NCBI RefSeq assembly: GCF_003119195.2
Contig: NZ_CP022254.1
Span: forward strand, 293,501-357,500
Length of the DNA stretch: 64,000 nt
DNA from: Azospirillum baldaniorum
GTDB lineage: Bacteria > Pseudomonadota > Alphaproteobacteria > Azospirillales > Azospirillaceae
Reading direction: 5' to 3'
Shown: in pieces, positions 8,938 to 19,169 of the stretch
Numbering within the stretch: the first letter of the stretch is position 1
Layout of the letters: the number at the start of each line of letters is the position of its first letter
Position numbers and translations under genes: made by a program
Notes under the pieces: model-generated
Told to the model about the DNA's origin: nothing
The model's database searches: none
Seen by the model: the letters and a program-made list of their open reading frames with translations, nothing else

Positions 8938-11259
8938 ATGTCGCCCACACCCCCTGAAACCGTCACGCCGCTTTGGCAGCAGTTCCTTCGTTGGGCAGCC
9001 CGTGTCGGGCTGGCGAAGAGGCTTGCCTTCGCGCTGTCGCTGGCGGCCTTGGTGGCGGGCTTCGCGACCTACACGGCGCTGACGGAGAGCGCGCCCTTCG
9101 GGGAAACCAACCCGCGCACCGTCACATGGCTGCTGACCCTCGATCTGGCGCTGCTGCTCCTGCTTGGCGTGCTGATCGCGCGGCGGATCGTCTATCTGTG
9201 GATCGGGCGGCGGCGTGGCCTCGCCGGGTCGCAGATGCATGTGCGGCTGGTCGCGGTGTTCAGCCTGCTCGCCGTCGCCCCGGCCATCATCATGGCCATC
9301 TTCTCCACGGTCTTCTTTTATGTCGGCGTGCAGTCCTGGTTCAGCGAGCGGGTGCGCACGGCGGTGAACGAATCGCTGGCCGTCGCCAGCGCCTATCTGC
9401 ATGAGCACCAGCAGAACATCCGCGCCGACGCGCTCGCCATGGCGAACGACCTGAACCAGGAGGCGGCGCGCCTCGCCAGCGACCCGGAGCGGTTCGAGCA
9501 GGTGGTCGCCACCCAGGCGATGCTGCGCGCCCTGTCGGAGGCCATCGTCTTCAACGGGACGACCGGCGCCATCGTCGCGCGCTCCGGCTACACCTTCGCG
9601 CTGGAGTTCGACCCGATCCCCGATGACAAGCTCGCCACCGCCCGCCGCGGCGAGGTGGCGATGATCGTCAGCGAGAACGACGACCGCGTCCGCGCGCTGG
9701 TCCGGCTCGACCGCTTCGCCGACACCTATCTCTATGTCGGCCGCATGGTCGAGCCGCGCGTGCTCTCGCACATGGCCTCGGCGGAAGGGGCGGTGCGGGA
9801 GTTTGGGGCGCTGGAAAGCCAGCGCGGCAGCCTGCAGATCACCTTCACCCTGATCTTCCTGGTCGTGGCCATGCTGCTTCTGCTGGCGGCAGTGTGGGCG
9901 GGGCTGATCTTCGCGACGCGGCTGGCGCGGCCGATCAGCGCCCTGATCGGCGCGGCGGAGCGGGTGCGCGCCGGCGACCTGACCGTCCGGGTGACGGAGC
10001 CGCCCGCCGAGGACGAGCTTGGCCTGCTGTCACGCGCCTTCAATCGCATGACGACAGAGATCGAAAGCCAGCGGCACGAGCTTTTGTCGGCCAACCGCCT
10101 GATCGACGAGCGCCGCCGCTTCACCGAGACCGTGCTGGGCGGCGTGTCGGCGGGCGTGATCGGGTTGGACGCGGAAGGGCGCATCACCCTTCCCAACTTC
10201 TCGGCCGCGCGCCTTCTCGGCGTCGAGGACGCCGAAAGTCTGATCGGGATGAAGCTGGCCGAGCTGTCGCCGGAGATGGGGGAGCTTCTGGACCATGCGC
10301 CGGGCCGGCCCGGCCGGGTGGTGCAGGACCAGATCCAGATCCGCCGTCCCGGCACGACGCCGCTGACCTTGCTCGTCCGCATCTCCACCGAAGGGCGGGG
10401 AAGCGGGGAGATCCGCGGCTATGTCGTCACCTTCGACGACATCACCGAGCTGGTCTCCGCCCAGCGCAAGGCGGCCTGGGCCGACGTCGCCCGCCGCATC
10501 GCCCACGAGATCAAGAATCCGCTGACACCGATCCAGCTCTCCGCCGAACGGCTGCGCCGCAAGTACCTGAAGGAGATCACCAGCGACACCGAGGTCTTCA
10601 CCATGTGCACGGACACCATCGTCCGGCAGGTGGACGACATCCGGCGCATGGTGGACGAGTTCTCGGCCTTCGCGCGCATGCCGCAGCCGGTGATGAAGCC
10701 CTGCAACCTCAACGACCTCGTCCGGCAGGCGGTGTTCCTGCAGTCCAGCGCGCATGCCGGCAAGATCAAATTCGAGATGGCGCTTCCCCAGGGGCCGCTG
10801 ACCGTGCCCTGCGACAGCCGCCAGATCAGCCAGGCGCTGACCAACCTGCTGCAGAACGCCGCGGATGCCATCGAAGGGCGCCCGCCGCCCGCCGAAGGCG
10901 CGGAACTGCCGCCCGGCCATGTCGCCATCCGGGTCGAGGCCGATGCCGAGCGCATCGCCATGATCATCGAGGACAACGGCAAGGGCCTGCCGACCGAGGA
11001 GCGCGACCGGCTGACCGAGCCCTACGTGACGACGCGCGCGAAAGGCACGGGACTGGGGCTGGCAATCGTCAAGAAGATCATGGAGGACCACGGCGGCGTG
11101 CTGACCCTGGAGGACCGCGAAGGCGGCGGGGCGCGCGTCGGGCTGGTCATCCCCAACACGTCCACCAGCTCCGGCACGGCCGCGGGCGACGCCCCCGGCG
11201 GCGTCGGCACGCCGGCGGAGACCGGTGAAGAGAAGAGGCACGCAGCCCATGGCGCATGA
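8938..11259 (+). CDS. ntrY: Nitrogen regulation sensor kinase NtrY
   Basis: A 773-residue membrane-bound histidine kinase, partner of NtrX. The N-terminal part has several hydrophobic helices (about residues 20-110) and a periplasmic section, then a helix near 300 ([23 protein letters not shown]). A HAMP domain, a PAS domain and the kinase core follow, with H-box [22 protein letters not shown]-box [15 protein letters not shown]1 DNGKGLP and [16 protein letters not shown]. The ATG at 8938 is preferred by family alignment although it lacks a clear ribosome-binding site; a TTG at 8881 with AGAGGGG upstream would add 19 residues. It ends 11 bases inside ntrX. Confidence 0.95.
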   Translation: MSPTPPETVTPLWQQFLRWAARVGLAKRLAFALSLAALVAGFATYTALTESAPFGETNPRTVTWLLTLDLALLLLLGVLIARRIVYLWIGRRRGLAGSQMHVRLVAVFSLLAVAPAIIMAIFSTVFFYVGVQSWFSERVRTAVNESLAVASAYLHEHQQNIRADALAMANDLNQEAARLASDPERFEQVVATQAMLRALSEAIVFNGTTGAIVARSGYTFALEFDPIPDDKLATARRGEVAMIVSENDDRVRALVRLDRFADTYLYVGRMVEPRVLSHMASAEGAVREFGALESQRGSLQITFTLIFLVVAMLLLLAAVWAGLIFATRLARPISALIGAAERVRAGDLTVRVTEPPAEDELGLLSRAFNRMTTEIESQRHELLSANRLIDERRRFTETVLGGVSAGVIGLDAEGRITLPNFSAARLLGVEDAESLIGMKLAELSPEMGELLDHAPGRPGRVVQDQIQIRRPGTTPLTLLVRISTEGRGSGEIRGYVVTFDDITELVSAQRKAAWADVARRIAHEIKNPLTPIQLSAERLRRKYLKEITSDTEVFTMCTDTIVRQVDDIRRMVDEFSAFARMPQPVMKPCNLNDLVRQAVFLQSSAHAGKIKFEMALPQGPLTVPCDSRQISQALTNLLQNAADAIEGRPPPAEGAELPPGHVAIRVEADAERIAMIIEDNGKGLPTEERDRLTEPYVTTRAKGTGLGLAIVKKIMEDHGGVLTLEDREGGGARVGLVIPNTSTSSGTAAGDAPGGVGTPAETGEEKRHAAHGA

Positions 11260-12649
11260 CATTCTGATCGTCGACGACGAAGCGGACATCCGGATGCTGA
11301 TCGCCGGCATCCTGAACGACGAAGGCATGAAGACGCGCGAGGCCGCCGACGCCGATCAAGCGTTCGCCCAGGTCTCCGCGCGCCGTCCGAGCCTCGTGGT
11401 GTTGGACATCTGGCTCCAGGGCAGCCGGCTGGACGGGCTTCAGATCCTCGAACAACTGATGCGCGACCACCGGAACCTGCCGGTCATCATGATCTCCGGC
11501 CACGGCAACATCGAGACCGCCGTCTCGGCGATCAAAATCGGCGCCTACGACTTCATCGAGAAGCCCTTCAAGGCCGACCGGCTGCTGCTGATGGTGGATC
11601 GCGCCATCGAGGCGGCCCGGCTGAAGCGCGAGAACGAGGAACTGAAGCTGCGCGCCGGCGGCGAGGTGGAGCTGATCGGCCGGTCCACCGCCGTCAACCA
11701 CGTCCGCCAGAGCATCGAGAAGGTGTCGCCCACCGGCAGCCGCGTCCTCATCACCGGCCCTGCCGGCTCCGGCAAGGAGGTGGTGGCGCGGTTGATCCAC
11801 GCGCGGTCGCGCCGGGCCGGCGGCCCCTTCGTCGGGCTCAACTGCGCCACCATGCGCCCTGACCGGCTGGAGATGGAGCTGTTCGGCACGGAAGCCGGGG
11901 TGGACGGTGGCGGCCGCAAGATCGGCACCTTCGAGCAGGCGCACGGCGGCACGCTGCTGCTCGACGAGGTGGCCGACATGCCGCTGGAAACCCAGGGCAA
12001 AATTGTCCGCGCCCTGCAGGAGCAGGTGTTCGAGCGGGTCGGCGGCGGCCAGCGGGTCGAGGTGGACGTGCGCGTCGTCGCCACCTCCAACCGCGACCTC
12101 CAGGCGGAGATCGACCAGGGCCGCTTCCGCCAGGATCTGTTCTATCGTCTCGCCGTCGTGCCGATCCGCGTGCCCTCGCTGGCCGAGCGGCGCGAGGACA
12201 TCCCGCTCTTGGCCCGCCACTTCATGCAGCGCTCGGCCGAGGCCGCCGGCCTGCCGGCCCGCGACTTCGGCGAGGACGCCATGGCCGCGCTGCAGGCCTA
12301 CGACTGGCCGGGCAACGTGCGCCAGCTGCGCAACGTCGTGGATTGGCTGCTCATCATGGCGCAGGGCGATCCCAAGGAACCGATCCGCGCCGACCAGTTG
12401 CCGCCGGAAATCGGCGCCATCACCCCCACGGTCCTGAAATGGGACAAAGGCGGCGAGATCATGGGCCTGCCGCTCCGCGAAGCGCGCGAGGTGTTCGAGC
12501 GCGAGTATCTCCTGGCCCAGGTGACGCGCTTCGGCGGCAATATCTCCCGCACCGCCTCCTTCGTGGGGATGGAGCGTTCCGCCTTGCACCGGAAGCTGAA
12601 GTCGCTCGGCGTGCACGGCAGCGAGAAGGGCAAGCTGTTCGTCGAGTAG
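11249..12649 (+). CDS. ntrX: Response regulator NtrX
   Basis: A 466-residue NtrC-family regulator. The receiver domain has Asp53 and Lys105 (FIEKPF). The AAA+ domain has Walker A GPAGSGKE (170-177) and Walker [13 protein letters not shown]-terminal Fis-type helix ([21 protein letters not shown]) follows. In place of the sigma54-contact loop GAFTGA, residues 213-224 read [12 protein letters not shown], so direct activation of sigma54 polymerase is unlikely. That fits alphaproteobacterial NtrX proteins that act as DNA-binding regulators of respiration, envelope and cell-cycle genes. The ATG at 11249 has GAAGAGAAGAGG upstream. The gene overlaps ntrY by 11 bp and ends before an intrinsic terminator. 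Confidence 0.95.
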   Translation: MAHDILIVDDEADIRMLIAGILNDEGMKTREAADADQAFAQVSARRPSLVVLDIWLQGSRLDGLQILEQLMRDHRNLPVIMISGHGNIETAVSAIKIGAYDFIEKPFKADRLLLMVDRAIEAARLKRENEELKLRAGGEVELIGRSTAVNHVRQSIEKVSPTGSRVLITGPAGSGKEVVARLIHARSRRAGGPFVGLNCATMRPDRLEMELFGTEAGVDGGGRKIGTFEQAHGGTLLLDEVADMPLETQGKIVRALQEQVFERVGGGQRVEVDVRVVATSNRDLQAEIDQGRFRQDLFYRLAVVPIRVPSLAERREDIPLLARHFMQRSAEAAGLPARDFGEDAMAALQAYDWPGNVRQLRNVVDWLLIMAQGDPKEPIRADQLPPEIGAITPTVLKWDKGGEIMGLPLREAREVFEREYLLAQVTRFGGNISRTASFVGMERSALHRKLKSLGVHGSEKGKLFVE

Positions 12650-12693
12650 GCTTGCCCAGCATCGTCAAGCACAAGGCGCCGTCTTTCTCCTGA

Positions 12694-12750
12694 AGCAGGC
12701 TTCCCGAGCATGTCCCGAACGTGGGCGACTTGGGAGCCTGCTTTTATTTT
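12694..12750 (+). terminator. Intrinsic terminator of ntrYX
   Basis: AGCAGGCTTCCC (12694-12705) pairs with GGGAGCCTGCT (12732-12742, one bulge), followed by a T-rich tract ending near 12750. It lies about 45 bases after the ntrX stop and is a good Rho-independent terminator. Confidence 0.8.
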
Positions 12751-12932
12751 GTCTGAAAGCGGTGCCTGTCAGCTTGCGCCATGGAGGATTAAATACAATT
12801 TTATTTATATATTTCATGAAATCACGATTAACGTTTTTGGTATTGATCGAAGGTTATTGCCTAAATATTCATTGTCTTGTAAGCGCGCTTAACAAGAAAC
12901 ATCATTTTCTTTTTATGAGGAGGAATCACAAT

Positions 12933-13241
12933 ATGGCGACCACTGCTGTCCTGACGGTCAATTATACCGACAACCAGCTTGTTGCTTATTTGAATGGTGC
13001 TCAAGTTTACAACCGCATTGGCGGTGGTGAATCGATCAATGAACAGGTCGTCCTGACCGGAAACCTGCAAGCCGGCGTGAATCAGCTCCTGCTGATTGGT
13101 GTGAACTTCAGCGGGCCAGCCCATTTCCAGGGATCGGTCAACATCGATGGCCGGTCACAGGACTTCAACTTCGACACCCGCAAGGATGGTGCTCCGGAAG
13201 GCGTCGTCACGCAGTTCTATTACACAATCGACAACAGCTGA
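12933..13241 (+). CDS. Small beta-rich protein of unknown function
   Basis: A 102-residue protein that I do not recognise. It starts MATTAVLTVNYTDNQLVAYLNGAQVYN and is rich in alternating hydrophobic and polar residues, Asn, Gly and Gln, as expected for a beta-sandwich. It has no cysteine, no signal peptide and no membrane segment. The ATG is well supported by GAGGAGGA nine bases upstream; the frame stays open back to 12762 but that part is AT-rich non-coding-like sequence. The gene stands alone between ntrYX and trkA behind about 150 bases of strikingly AT-rich DNA, and its codon choice is less GC-biased than its neighbours. Both suggest strong independent expression or recent acquisition. 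Confidence 0.75.
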   Translation: MATTAVLTVNYTDNQLVAYLNGAQVYNRIGGGESINEQVVLTGNLQAGVNQLLLIGVNFSGPAHFQGSVNIDGRSQDFNFDTRKDGAPEGVVTQFYYTIDNS

Positions 13242-13450
13242 CGCCGAGGCCGGCAAACGGGTCTCCGTCTCGCGGTGACCGACGGGAGAGGGTGATGGGG
13301 CAGGGCGCATCCATCACCCCTCTGCCTGTCCACACCGGCAGGTTGGCCCGTATTTCCCTTCGCGAACATAGAGTTGGTGCGTCCTGCCGCAAAATGATAA
13401 GGTCCCTGTCCTAAGTGCCTGGAAAATGGGCGGGGAAGGGTGCAAAGGCC

Positions 13451-14827
13451 GTGAAGGTCATCGTTTGCGGAGCCGGGCAAGTCGGCTCGAACATCGCGCG
13501 TTATCTGGCGTCCGAGGGCAACAACGTCACGGTGATCGACCATTCGCCGGAACTCATCCAGCGGATCAGCGACACGCTCGACGTGCAGGCCATGGTCGGC
13601 CACGCGTCGCACCCCGACGTGCTGGAGGCGGCGGGGGCGGGCGAGACCGACATGATCATCGCGGTCACCCAGATCGACGAGATCAACATGGTGGCCTGCG
13701 AGGTCGCGCACGCGCTGTTCAAGGTGCCGACCAAGATCGCCCGTGTGCGCAACCAGAGCTACCTGAAACCGATCTGGGCGGACCTGTTCAGCCGCGACCA
13801 CATGCCGATCGACGTCATCATCTCGCCGGAGATCGCGGTGGCGCGGGCCATCGCCCGCCGGCTCCAGGTGCCGGGCGCCTTCGACATGATCCCTCTGGCG
13901 GACGGCAAGGTCCGCGTCGTCGGCGTGCTCTGTACCGAAACCTGCCCGGTGCTGCACACGCCGCTGCGCCAGTTAACCGGCCTGTTCCCCGACCTCGGCT
14001 TGGAGGTGGTGGCGATCATCCGCAACGACCGTTCCTTCATACCCGGCGGCGACGACCAGATGCTGCCCGGCGACGAGGTCTATTTCGCCTGCGACAACCG
14101 CCACCTGAACCGCGCCATGGCCGCCTTCGGCCACGAGGAGGTGGAGGCCCGCCGCATCATCATCCTGGGCGGCGGCAACATCGGGCTGTGCCTGGCGGAG
14201 GAGTTGGAGGCGAAGTACCCTCACGTCACCGCACGCATCATCGAGATGAACCGCAGCCGCGCCCAGTTCGTGGCGCAGCGCCTGTCGCGCACCATGGTGC
14301 TGCACGGCGACGGGTTGGATCCGGAAATCCTGGAGGAGGCCAACGTCCGCGCCACCGAGACGGTGGTCGCCGTGACCAACGACGACGAGGGCAACATCCT
14401 CTCCTCGCTGCTCGCCAAGCGGCACGGGGCGAAGCGCGCCATCACGCTGATCAACAAGGCGTCCTACACCTCTCTGGTGTCGCCGCTGGGGATCGATGCG
14501 GTGGTCAGCCCGCGCGCCATCACCGTGTCGAACATCCTCCAGCACGTCCGGCGCGGCCGCATCCGCGCGGTGCACAGCCTGCGCGACGGCTTCGCCGAGG
14601 TGATCGAGGCGGAGGCGCTGGAAACCTCCGCGGTGGTGAACACGCCGCTGCGCGAGGTGAAGCTGCCCTCCGGGGTCATCGTCGGAGCGATCGTGCGCGG
14701 CGACGAAGTCATCATCCCGCGCCCAGCCACGGTGATCCGTCCGAAGGACCGCGTCATCATCCTGGCCACCGCCGGTCAGGTGAAAAAGGTGGAGAAGATG
14801 TTCGCCGTCCGGCTTGAATTCTTCTGA
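13451..14827 (+). CDS. trkA: Trk potassium uptake regulator TrkA
   Basis: A 458-residue cytoplasmic NAD-binding subunit that gates the Trk/Ktr potassium channel. It has two RCK halves, each starting with a Rossmann motif: VCGAGQVGSNIARYL at the N-terminus and ILGGGNIGLCLAEELE near residue 235, each followed by a TrkA_C domain. The GTG at 13451 is chosen for its GGGGAAGGG ribosome-binding site and for the exact family N-terminus MKVIVCGAG; an upstream in-frame GTG at 13415 is possible. No trkH/trkG channel gene is in the window. Its position between ntrYX and dat-hfq is conserved in this bacterial group. Confidence 0.96.
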   Translation: MKVIVCGAGQVGSNIARYLASEGNNVTVIDHSPELIQRISDTLDVQAMVGHASHPDVLEAAGAGETDMIIAVTQIDEINMVACEVAHALFKVPTKIARVRNQSYLKPIWADLFSRDHMPIDVIISPEIAVARAIARRLQVPGAFDMIPLADGKVRVVGVLCTETCPVLHTPLRQLTGLFPDLGLEVVAIIRNDRSFIPGGDDQMLPGDEVYFACDNRHLNRAMAAFGHEEVEARRIIILGGGNIGLCLAEELEAKYPHVTARIIEMNRSRAQFVAQRLSRTMVLHGDGLDPEILEEANVRATETVVAVTNDDEGNILSSLLAKRHGAKRAITLINKASYTSLVSPLGIDAVVSPRAITVSNILQHVRRGRIRAVHSLRDGFAEVIEAEALETSAVVNTPLREVKLPSGVIVGAIVRGDEVIIPRPATVIRPKDRVIILATAGQVKKVEKMFAVRLEFF

Positions 14828-14869
14828 TCGCCTCCCGTATCGTTTTTGGCACCAACAAAAAGAACCTCC

Positions 14870-15733
14870 ATGGCTCGATGGGCATACGTCAACGGCCGTT
14901 ACCTGCCGCACCGGCAGGCGGCGGTTCATGTGGAAGACCGCGGCTTCCAGTTCGCCGACGGCGTCTATGAGGTGGTCACCCTCCTCGACGGGCGCTTCGC
15001 GGACCTGGACGGCCATATGGAGCGTCTGGGCCGCAGCCTGTCGGAGCTGCGCATGGACTGGCCGGCGGCGCCGCGCGTCGTGACGATGATCGCCCGCGAG
15101 CTTGTGCGGCGGAACGGCGTCCGCAACGGGTCGCTGTACATCCAGGTCACCCGCGGCGTCGCCCCGCGGGACTTCAAGTTCCCGGCAAGCGTCTCCGCGA
15201 CGCTGGTGATGACCGTCAAGCGGGTCACCGCCTTCGCCAAGCCGGAGCAGCTCGAGAAAGGTGTGGCCGTGGTCACGGTGCCCGACATCCGCTGGGGCCG
15301 GTGCGACATCAAGACGGTCGGCCTCCTCGCCCCGGTGCTGGCCAAGCAGCAGGCCGCCGAATCGGGCGCCTACGAGGCGTGGCTGATCGATCCGGACGGC
15401 ACGGTGACGGAGGGCTCCTCCTCCAACGCCTGGATCGTCACGCAGGACGGCGTGCTGGTGACCCGCGCCCCGTCGCAGAAGATCCTCAACGGCATCACCC
15501 GCCTGTCGCTCCTGCGGCTGGCCGGGGAGCGCGGCATCCCGGTGGAGGAGCGCAGCTTCACGGTGGAGGAGGCGCTCGCCGCCCGCGAGGCCTTCGTGTC
15601 CTCCGCCGGCACCTTCGCGCTGCCGGTGACCCGCATCGACGGCAAGCCGGTGGGCGAGGGCAAGCCGGGGCCGGTCACCCGGACGCTGCGTCAGGCCTAT
15701 CTCGATTACGTGGCCGCCGGGGTGCCGTCATGA
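14870..15733 (+). CDS. dat: Class IV aminotransferase, D-amino-acid type
   Basis: A 287-residue PLP enzyme of fold type IV, most like D-alanine transaminase, which interconverts D-amino acids and 2-oxo acids. The family features are VNGRYLPHRQAAVHVEDRGFQFADGVYEVV at the N-terminus, the PLP-binding lysine in RCDIKTVGLL, and the cofactor phosphate site VTEGSSSNAWIV. Aminodeoxychorismate lyase and branched-chain aminotransferase share the fold, but the RGFQFADGVYEV and RCDIK motifs favour the D-amino-acid branch. It overlaps the downstream HAD gene by 4 bp (ATGA) and follows trkA by 42 bases, so the genes are probably co-transcribed. Confidence 0.88.
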   Translation: MARWAYVNGRYLPHRQAAVHVEDRGFQFADGVYEVVTLLDGRFADLDGHMERLGRSLSELRMDWPAAPRVVTMIARELVRRNGVRNGSLYIQVTRGVAPRDFKFPASVSATLVMTVKRVTAFAKPEQLEKGVAVVTVPDIRWGRCDIKTVGLLAPVLAKQQAAESGAYEAWLIDPDGTVTEGSSSNAWIVTQDGVLVTRAPSQKILNGITRLSLLRLAGERGIPVEERSFTVEEALAAREAFVSSAGTFALPVTRIDGKPVGEGKPGPVTRTLRQAYLDYVAAGVPS

Positions 15734-16428
15734 GCGACGCCTCCGCCGTCATCGACCACCTGCCCGTGCTGCCGCGCGCTGTCCTTTACGACTGGGACAA
15801 CACCCTTGTCGACAATTGGGGCACGGTGCGCGCCGCGCTGAACCACGCGCTGGTCACCTTCGGCCATCCGGCCTGGACGGAGGATGAGGCGCGGGAGCGC
15901 ATCAAGCAGTCGCTGCGCGACAGCTTCCCCCGCATCTTCGGGGAGCGCTGGACCGATGCGCGCGACCTTTTCTACGCCTATTTCGAGGCGCATCACCTGG
16001 AGCATCTCCGGCCCCTGCCGGGTGCGGAATCCCTGCTGCGCGGCTTCGCGGAGCGCGGAATCTATCAGGCGGTGGTGTCGAACAAGACCGGCCGCTTCCT
16101 GCGGGCGGAAGCCGATGCGCTGGGCTGGACCGGCTATTTCGGCCGTCTGGTCGGCGCCCAGGACGCCGAATTCGACAAGCCGCACGGCGCGCCGGTGCTG
16201 ATGGCGCTGGAACCGGCGAACATTTCGCCGGGCCCGAACGTCTGGTTCGTGGGGGATGCCGACATCGACATGGAATGTGCCCATGGCGCGGGAATGGTCC
16301 CGGTGCTAATAGGGGCGGGCGAGGGCAGCGGCTTCACCCGCTTCCCTCCGGCCCATCGGTACGACACGTGCCATGCATTGTGCGGGTTGGTGGGCAGCGG
16401 TGGTGACACCATATCGGATGACCAGTAG
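15730..16428 (+). CDS. HAD-family phosphatase
   Basis: A 232-residue haloacid dehalogenase-like hydrolase. Motif I is LYDWDNTLVDNW, in which the first Asp is the nucleophile, motif II is VVSNKTG, and motif IV is VGDADIDMECAHGAGM. An alpha-helical cap lies between motifs I and II, as in phosphoglycolate phosphatases. The start is fixed by the 4-bp overlap with the aminotransferase stop. The substrate cannot be deduced. The conserved order dat-HAD-hfq suggests a shared transcription unit or a read-through into hfq, 95 bases downstream. Confidence 0.88.
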   Translation: MSDASAVIDHLPVLPRAVLYDWDNTLVDNWGTVRAALNHALVTFGHPAWTEDEARERIKQSLRDSFPRIFGERWTDARDLFYAYFEAHHLEHLRPLPGAESLLRGFAERGIYQAVVSNKTGRFLRAEADALGWTGYFGRLVGAQDAEFDKPHGAPVLMALEPANISPGPNVWFVGDADIDMECAHGAGMVPVLIGAGEGSGFTRFPPAHRYDTCHALCGLVGSGGDTISDDQ

Positions 16429-16523
16429 TCGAGACGGTTGCGACCAACCATGACCTTATCGCTGCAGGGGGCGGGCTTCTAACAAGGGGCCCCAAAAAAC
16501 ACTGAAGAAGGGGGCGACATAAA

Positions 16524-16772
16524 ATGTCTGAAAAAAGCCAAAATGTGCAGGACGTGTTCCTCAACCACGTCCGCAAGAACAAGACTCCCGTGACCGTGTT
16601 CCTCGTGAACGGTGTTAAACTTCAGGGAATCATCACCTGGTTCGACAACTTCTCGGTACTGCTGCGGCGCGATGCGCATTCGCAGCTCGTCTACAAGCAC
16701 GCCATCTCCACCGTGATGCCCGCGCATCCGATCCAACTTTTCGAGCCGCCCAAGGAAGGTGAAAACGTCTGA
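16524..16772 (+). CDS. hfq: RNA chaperone Hfq
   Basis: An 82-residue Sm-like protein that forms hexamers and pairs small RNAs with mRNAs. It has the Sm1 stretch [23 protein letters not shown] and the Sm2 motif YKHAISTV, with the proximal-face residues conserved. AGAAGGGGG precedes the ATG. The last codons overlap the GTG start of hflX by 14 bases, so the two proteins are translationally coupled. In alphaproteobacteria Hfq was first known as NrfA, needed for NifA synthesis, which fits the nitrogen-control genes close by. Confidence 0.98.
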   Translation: MSEKSQNVQDVFLNHVRKNKTPVTVFLVNGVKLQGIITWFDNFSVLLRRDAHSQLVYKHAISTVMPAHPIQLFEPPKEGENV

Positions 16773-18084
16773 TCTTTCGACCAATGGCAACGGCCGGACG
16801 CCTGATGCCTCCGGCCGCGCCATCGTGGTCCACCCCGTCCTCCGCAGTGAGGCGGACGGGGTCCTGCGCCATCCCGAATCCTGCCTGGACGAGGCGGTGG
16901 GCCTTGCCCGCGCCATCGATCTGGAGGTTGTGCACGCCGAATGCGCGCGGGTGAACCGCCCGCAGCCTTCGATCCTTCTCGGGTCGGGGACGGTGGAGCA
17001 TTTTGCCCAGATCGTGGAGGAGACGGAGGCATCCCTCGTCATCCTCGACCACGCGCTGTCGCCGGTGCAGCAGCGCAATCTGGAAAAGGCCCTCAAGGTC
17101 AAGGTCATCGACCGCACCGGTCTGATCCTGGAGATATTCGGCGCCCGCGCCCGCACGCGCGAAGGCATGCTCCAGGTCGAACTGGCCGCCCTGACCTACC
17201 AGAAGTCGCGCCTCGTCCGCTCCTGGACCCACCTGGAACGCCAGCGCGGCGGTTTCGGCTTCCTCGGCGGCCCCGGCGAATCCCAGCTTGAGATGGACCG
17301 CCGCCTGATCGGCGACCGCATCGTCAAGATCAAGAAGGAGCTGGAGGAGGTCCGCCGCACCCGCGGCCTGCACCGCAAGGCCCGCGCCAAGGTGCCGTAC
17401 CCGGTGGTGGCGCTGGTCGGCTACACCAACGCCGGCAAGTCGACGCTGTTCAACCGGCTGGCCAACGCCGACGTCTTCGCCAAGGACCTGCTGTTCGCCA
17501 CGCTGGACCCGACGATGCGTCAGGTGACCCTGCCGTCCGGGCGCAAGGTGATCCTGTCGGACACCGTGGGTTTCATCTCCGACCTGCCGCACGGCCTCGT
17601 CGCCGCCTTCCGCGCCACGCTGGAGGAGGTCGACGCCGCCGACATCATCCTGCATGTCCGCGACGTGTCCCACCAGGACAGCGAGCCCCAGAAGGCCGAC
17701 GTGCACGAGGTCATGAGCGACATGGGCATCGACCCGGACGCCGACGACCGCGTGATCGAGGTGCTGAACAAGATCGACGCGCTGGATGACGAATCCCGCG
17801 AGGCGATCCTGGCCCAGACGGCCCGCAACCCGCGCGCCGTCGCGGTGTCCGCCCTGTCGGGGGCGGGGATCGCCGATCTCGACCGGCTGCTCGACCAGCG
17901 GATGAACGCTCACCGCCATGTGGTGGACCTGTCCGTGGAGTTGGGGGACGGGGCGGCGCTCGCGTGGCTCTATGCAAAAGGTGAGGTGCTGGAACGGCGG
18001 GACGACGAGGTCCAGGCCCACATCCAGGTGGCCATCGACCCGGCGGATCTGGCCCGTTTCGAGAAGCGGTTCGTGCACGGCTGA
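16759..18084 (+). CDS. hflX: GTPase HflX
   Basis: A 441-residue ribosome-associated GTPase that splits stalled or heat-damaged ribosomes. The N-terminal HflX domain includes [15 protein letters not shown] and the [25 protein letters not shown] linker. The G domain has G1 [10 protein letters not shown]3 DTVGF and G4 NKID. The GTG start lies inside the hfq end, preceded by CAAGGAAGG. An extended 13-bp inverted repeat follows the stop. Length and motifs are standard. Confidence 0.97.
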   Translation: MKTSDLSTNGNGRTPDASGRAIVVHPVLRSEADGVLRHPESCLDEAVGLARAIDLEVVHAECARVNRPQPSILLGSGTVEHFAQIVEETEASLVILDHALSPVQQRNLEKALKVKVIDRTGLILEIFGARARTREGMLQVELAALTYQKSRLVRSWTHLERQRGGFGFLGGPGESQLEMDRRLIGDRIVKIKKELEEVRRTRGLHRKARAKVPYPVVALVGYTNAGKSTLFNRLANADVFAKDLLFATLDPTMRQVTLPSGRKVILSDTVGFISDLPHGLVAAFRATLEEVDAADIILHVRDVSHQDSEPQKADVHEVMSDMGIDPDADDRVIEVLNKIDALDDESREAILAQTARNPRAVAVSALSGAGIADLDRLLDQRMNAHRHVVDLSVELGDGAALAWLYAKGEVLERRDDEVQAHIQVAIDPADLARFEKRFVHG

Positions 18085-18102
18085 TCTTTCGCCATAAAGG
18101 AG

Positions 18103-18157
18103 TCGGGCGCGTCATAATTCGTTCGTGCACGTGCGACGACATGACGCGCCCGATTTC
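18103..18157 (+). terminator. Hairpin after hflX
   Basis: TCGGGCGCGTCAT (18103-18115) and ATGACGCGCCCGA (18141-18153) form a perfect 13-bp stem around a 25-base loop that can itself fold (GTGCAC). A short TTT follows. It is a likely end of the hfq-hflX transcript. Confidence 0.6.
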
Positions 18158-18256
18158 AGCCCCGTCCTACGACGTCCGAGGTGTAGCCTTTTCCCAACGC
18201 GCCCCCGATATTCGACACGGGGAGCCGATGGGTTATCCCCGGGAGGAGGCCCGCCT

Positions 18257-18541
18257 ATGCGTTTGCAGACCGATCCAACACACTTTTCGATCACCGCCTT
18301 CCTGGCCGATCAGGTGACCCTGGTCGCCCGGCAGGAGCAGTTGTCGCCCGGTGCCGCGGTGCTGCGCATCCAGGAACTGTCGCGCGACAACGCCGGCCGC
18401 GCCCGTCTTCTGGAAATCATCAGTGACGCCTGGCGCAAGGAAACCAACCCGACGGAAAGCAGCAAGATTGCCGCCCTGCGGTCCGAACTGGCCGCCTGGG
18501 CGCTGCACGCCACCCCGAGCGAAAGCCTGCCGCGCTCCTGA
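18257..18541 (+). CDS. Small hypothetical helical protein
   Basis: A 94-residue soluble protein that I do not recognise, starting MRLQTDPTHFSITAFLADQVTL. It looks alpha-helical, with alternating charged and hydrophobic positions (RIQELSRDNAGRARLLEII) and no signal peptide. GGGAGGAGG precedes the ATG, which supports this start over the longer open frame from 18125. It stands alone between the hflX terminator and a proline-rich exported protein. Confidence 0.65.
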   Translation: MRLQTDPTHFSITAFLADQVTLVARQEQLSPGAAVLRIQELSRDNAGRARLLEIISDAWRKETNPTESSKIAALRSELAAWALHATPSESLPRS

Positions 18542-18602
18542 CGGAGGCGGGTGTGCCGGGACAAGGATTTGTCCGTGGCTATGCAGCGGGCAGGGCGCCA
18601 TA

Positions 18603-19169
18603 ATGGACGCTCGGCCCGCCTTCTTTTTCCGGATTCCCTTGCGCGTCCCGATCGCTCTCCTGTCCCTGGCGTTTCTGACCTTCGCGGGCACCGCCACAGC
18701 CGCCGAGCGGGTGTTGCCACCGGGATTCGTGGAGGAACCGCCGGTCGCGCCGGAAGATCCCTTGCCGCCGGAGCCCGCGGAGTTTCCTCCCGCCCCGTTC
18801 AGCCCGCTGGTCGTGGCGCCGGACCCGAAGGAATTGCTGAAGGCCTGCAAGGAAGCCACCTTCACCGACTGTTTCCGCCTGTGGCGTCCGCCCCCGCCGC
18901 CGCCCAAGGAGGAGACGCGGGAGGCGCGCGACACGCCGCAGCCCCCGCCCGATCCGAACGCGCCGCGCAAACCGCCGGAACCCGGCCCCTTGACCGGCAC
19001 GCCGCCCGCCCCGAACCCCGCGGCCGATCAGGCCACCTATGACGCGCTGGTCAAAGCGTTGAAAGACAGTGGCCTGGACGGCAAAGTCATGCTGCCGGAA
19101 CCGCCGAAGGATGGCGGAACGGTTCTGAGACTCGACCCCCGATCCAACAAAGCGGCACCGAAACCGTGA
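18603..19169 (+). CDS. Exported proline-rich hypothetical protein
   Basis: A 188-residue protein that begins with a signal peptide (hydrophobic IPLRVPIALLSLAFLTF, then GTATAAE as a likely signal peptidase site). The mature part is very rich in proline, with a PPPPPP run near residue 100 and several PPE/PPP stretches, and has one close cysteine pair (ACKEATFTDC). It is probably an extended periplasmic or envelope-spanning protein; the function is unknown. Its end overlaps the start of the inositol-monophosphatase-family gene by 4 bp (GTGA), so the two are translationally coupled. Confidence 0.7.
   Translation: MDARPAFFFRIPLRVPIALLSLAFLTFAGTATAAERVLPPGFVEEPPVAPEDPLPPEPAEFPPAPFSPLVVAPDPKELLKACKEATFTDCFRLWRPPPPPPKEETREARDTPQPPPDPNAPRKPPEPGPLTGTPPAPNPAADQATYDALVKALKDSGLDGKVMLPEPPKDGGTVLRLDPRSNKAAPKP

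Noticed and set aside
7057..9771. Very long open frame on the minus strand opposite ntrC and ntrY
   Set aside because: It is rich in Arg, His, Gln and Gly, has no family motifs, and mirrors the high-GC codon bias of the true genes on the plus strand.
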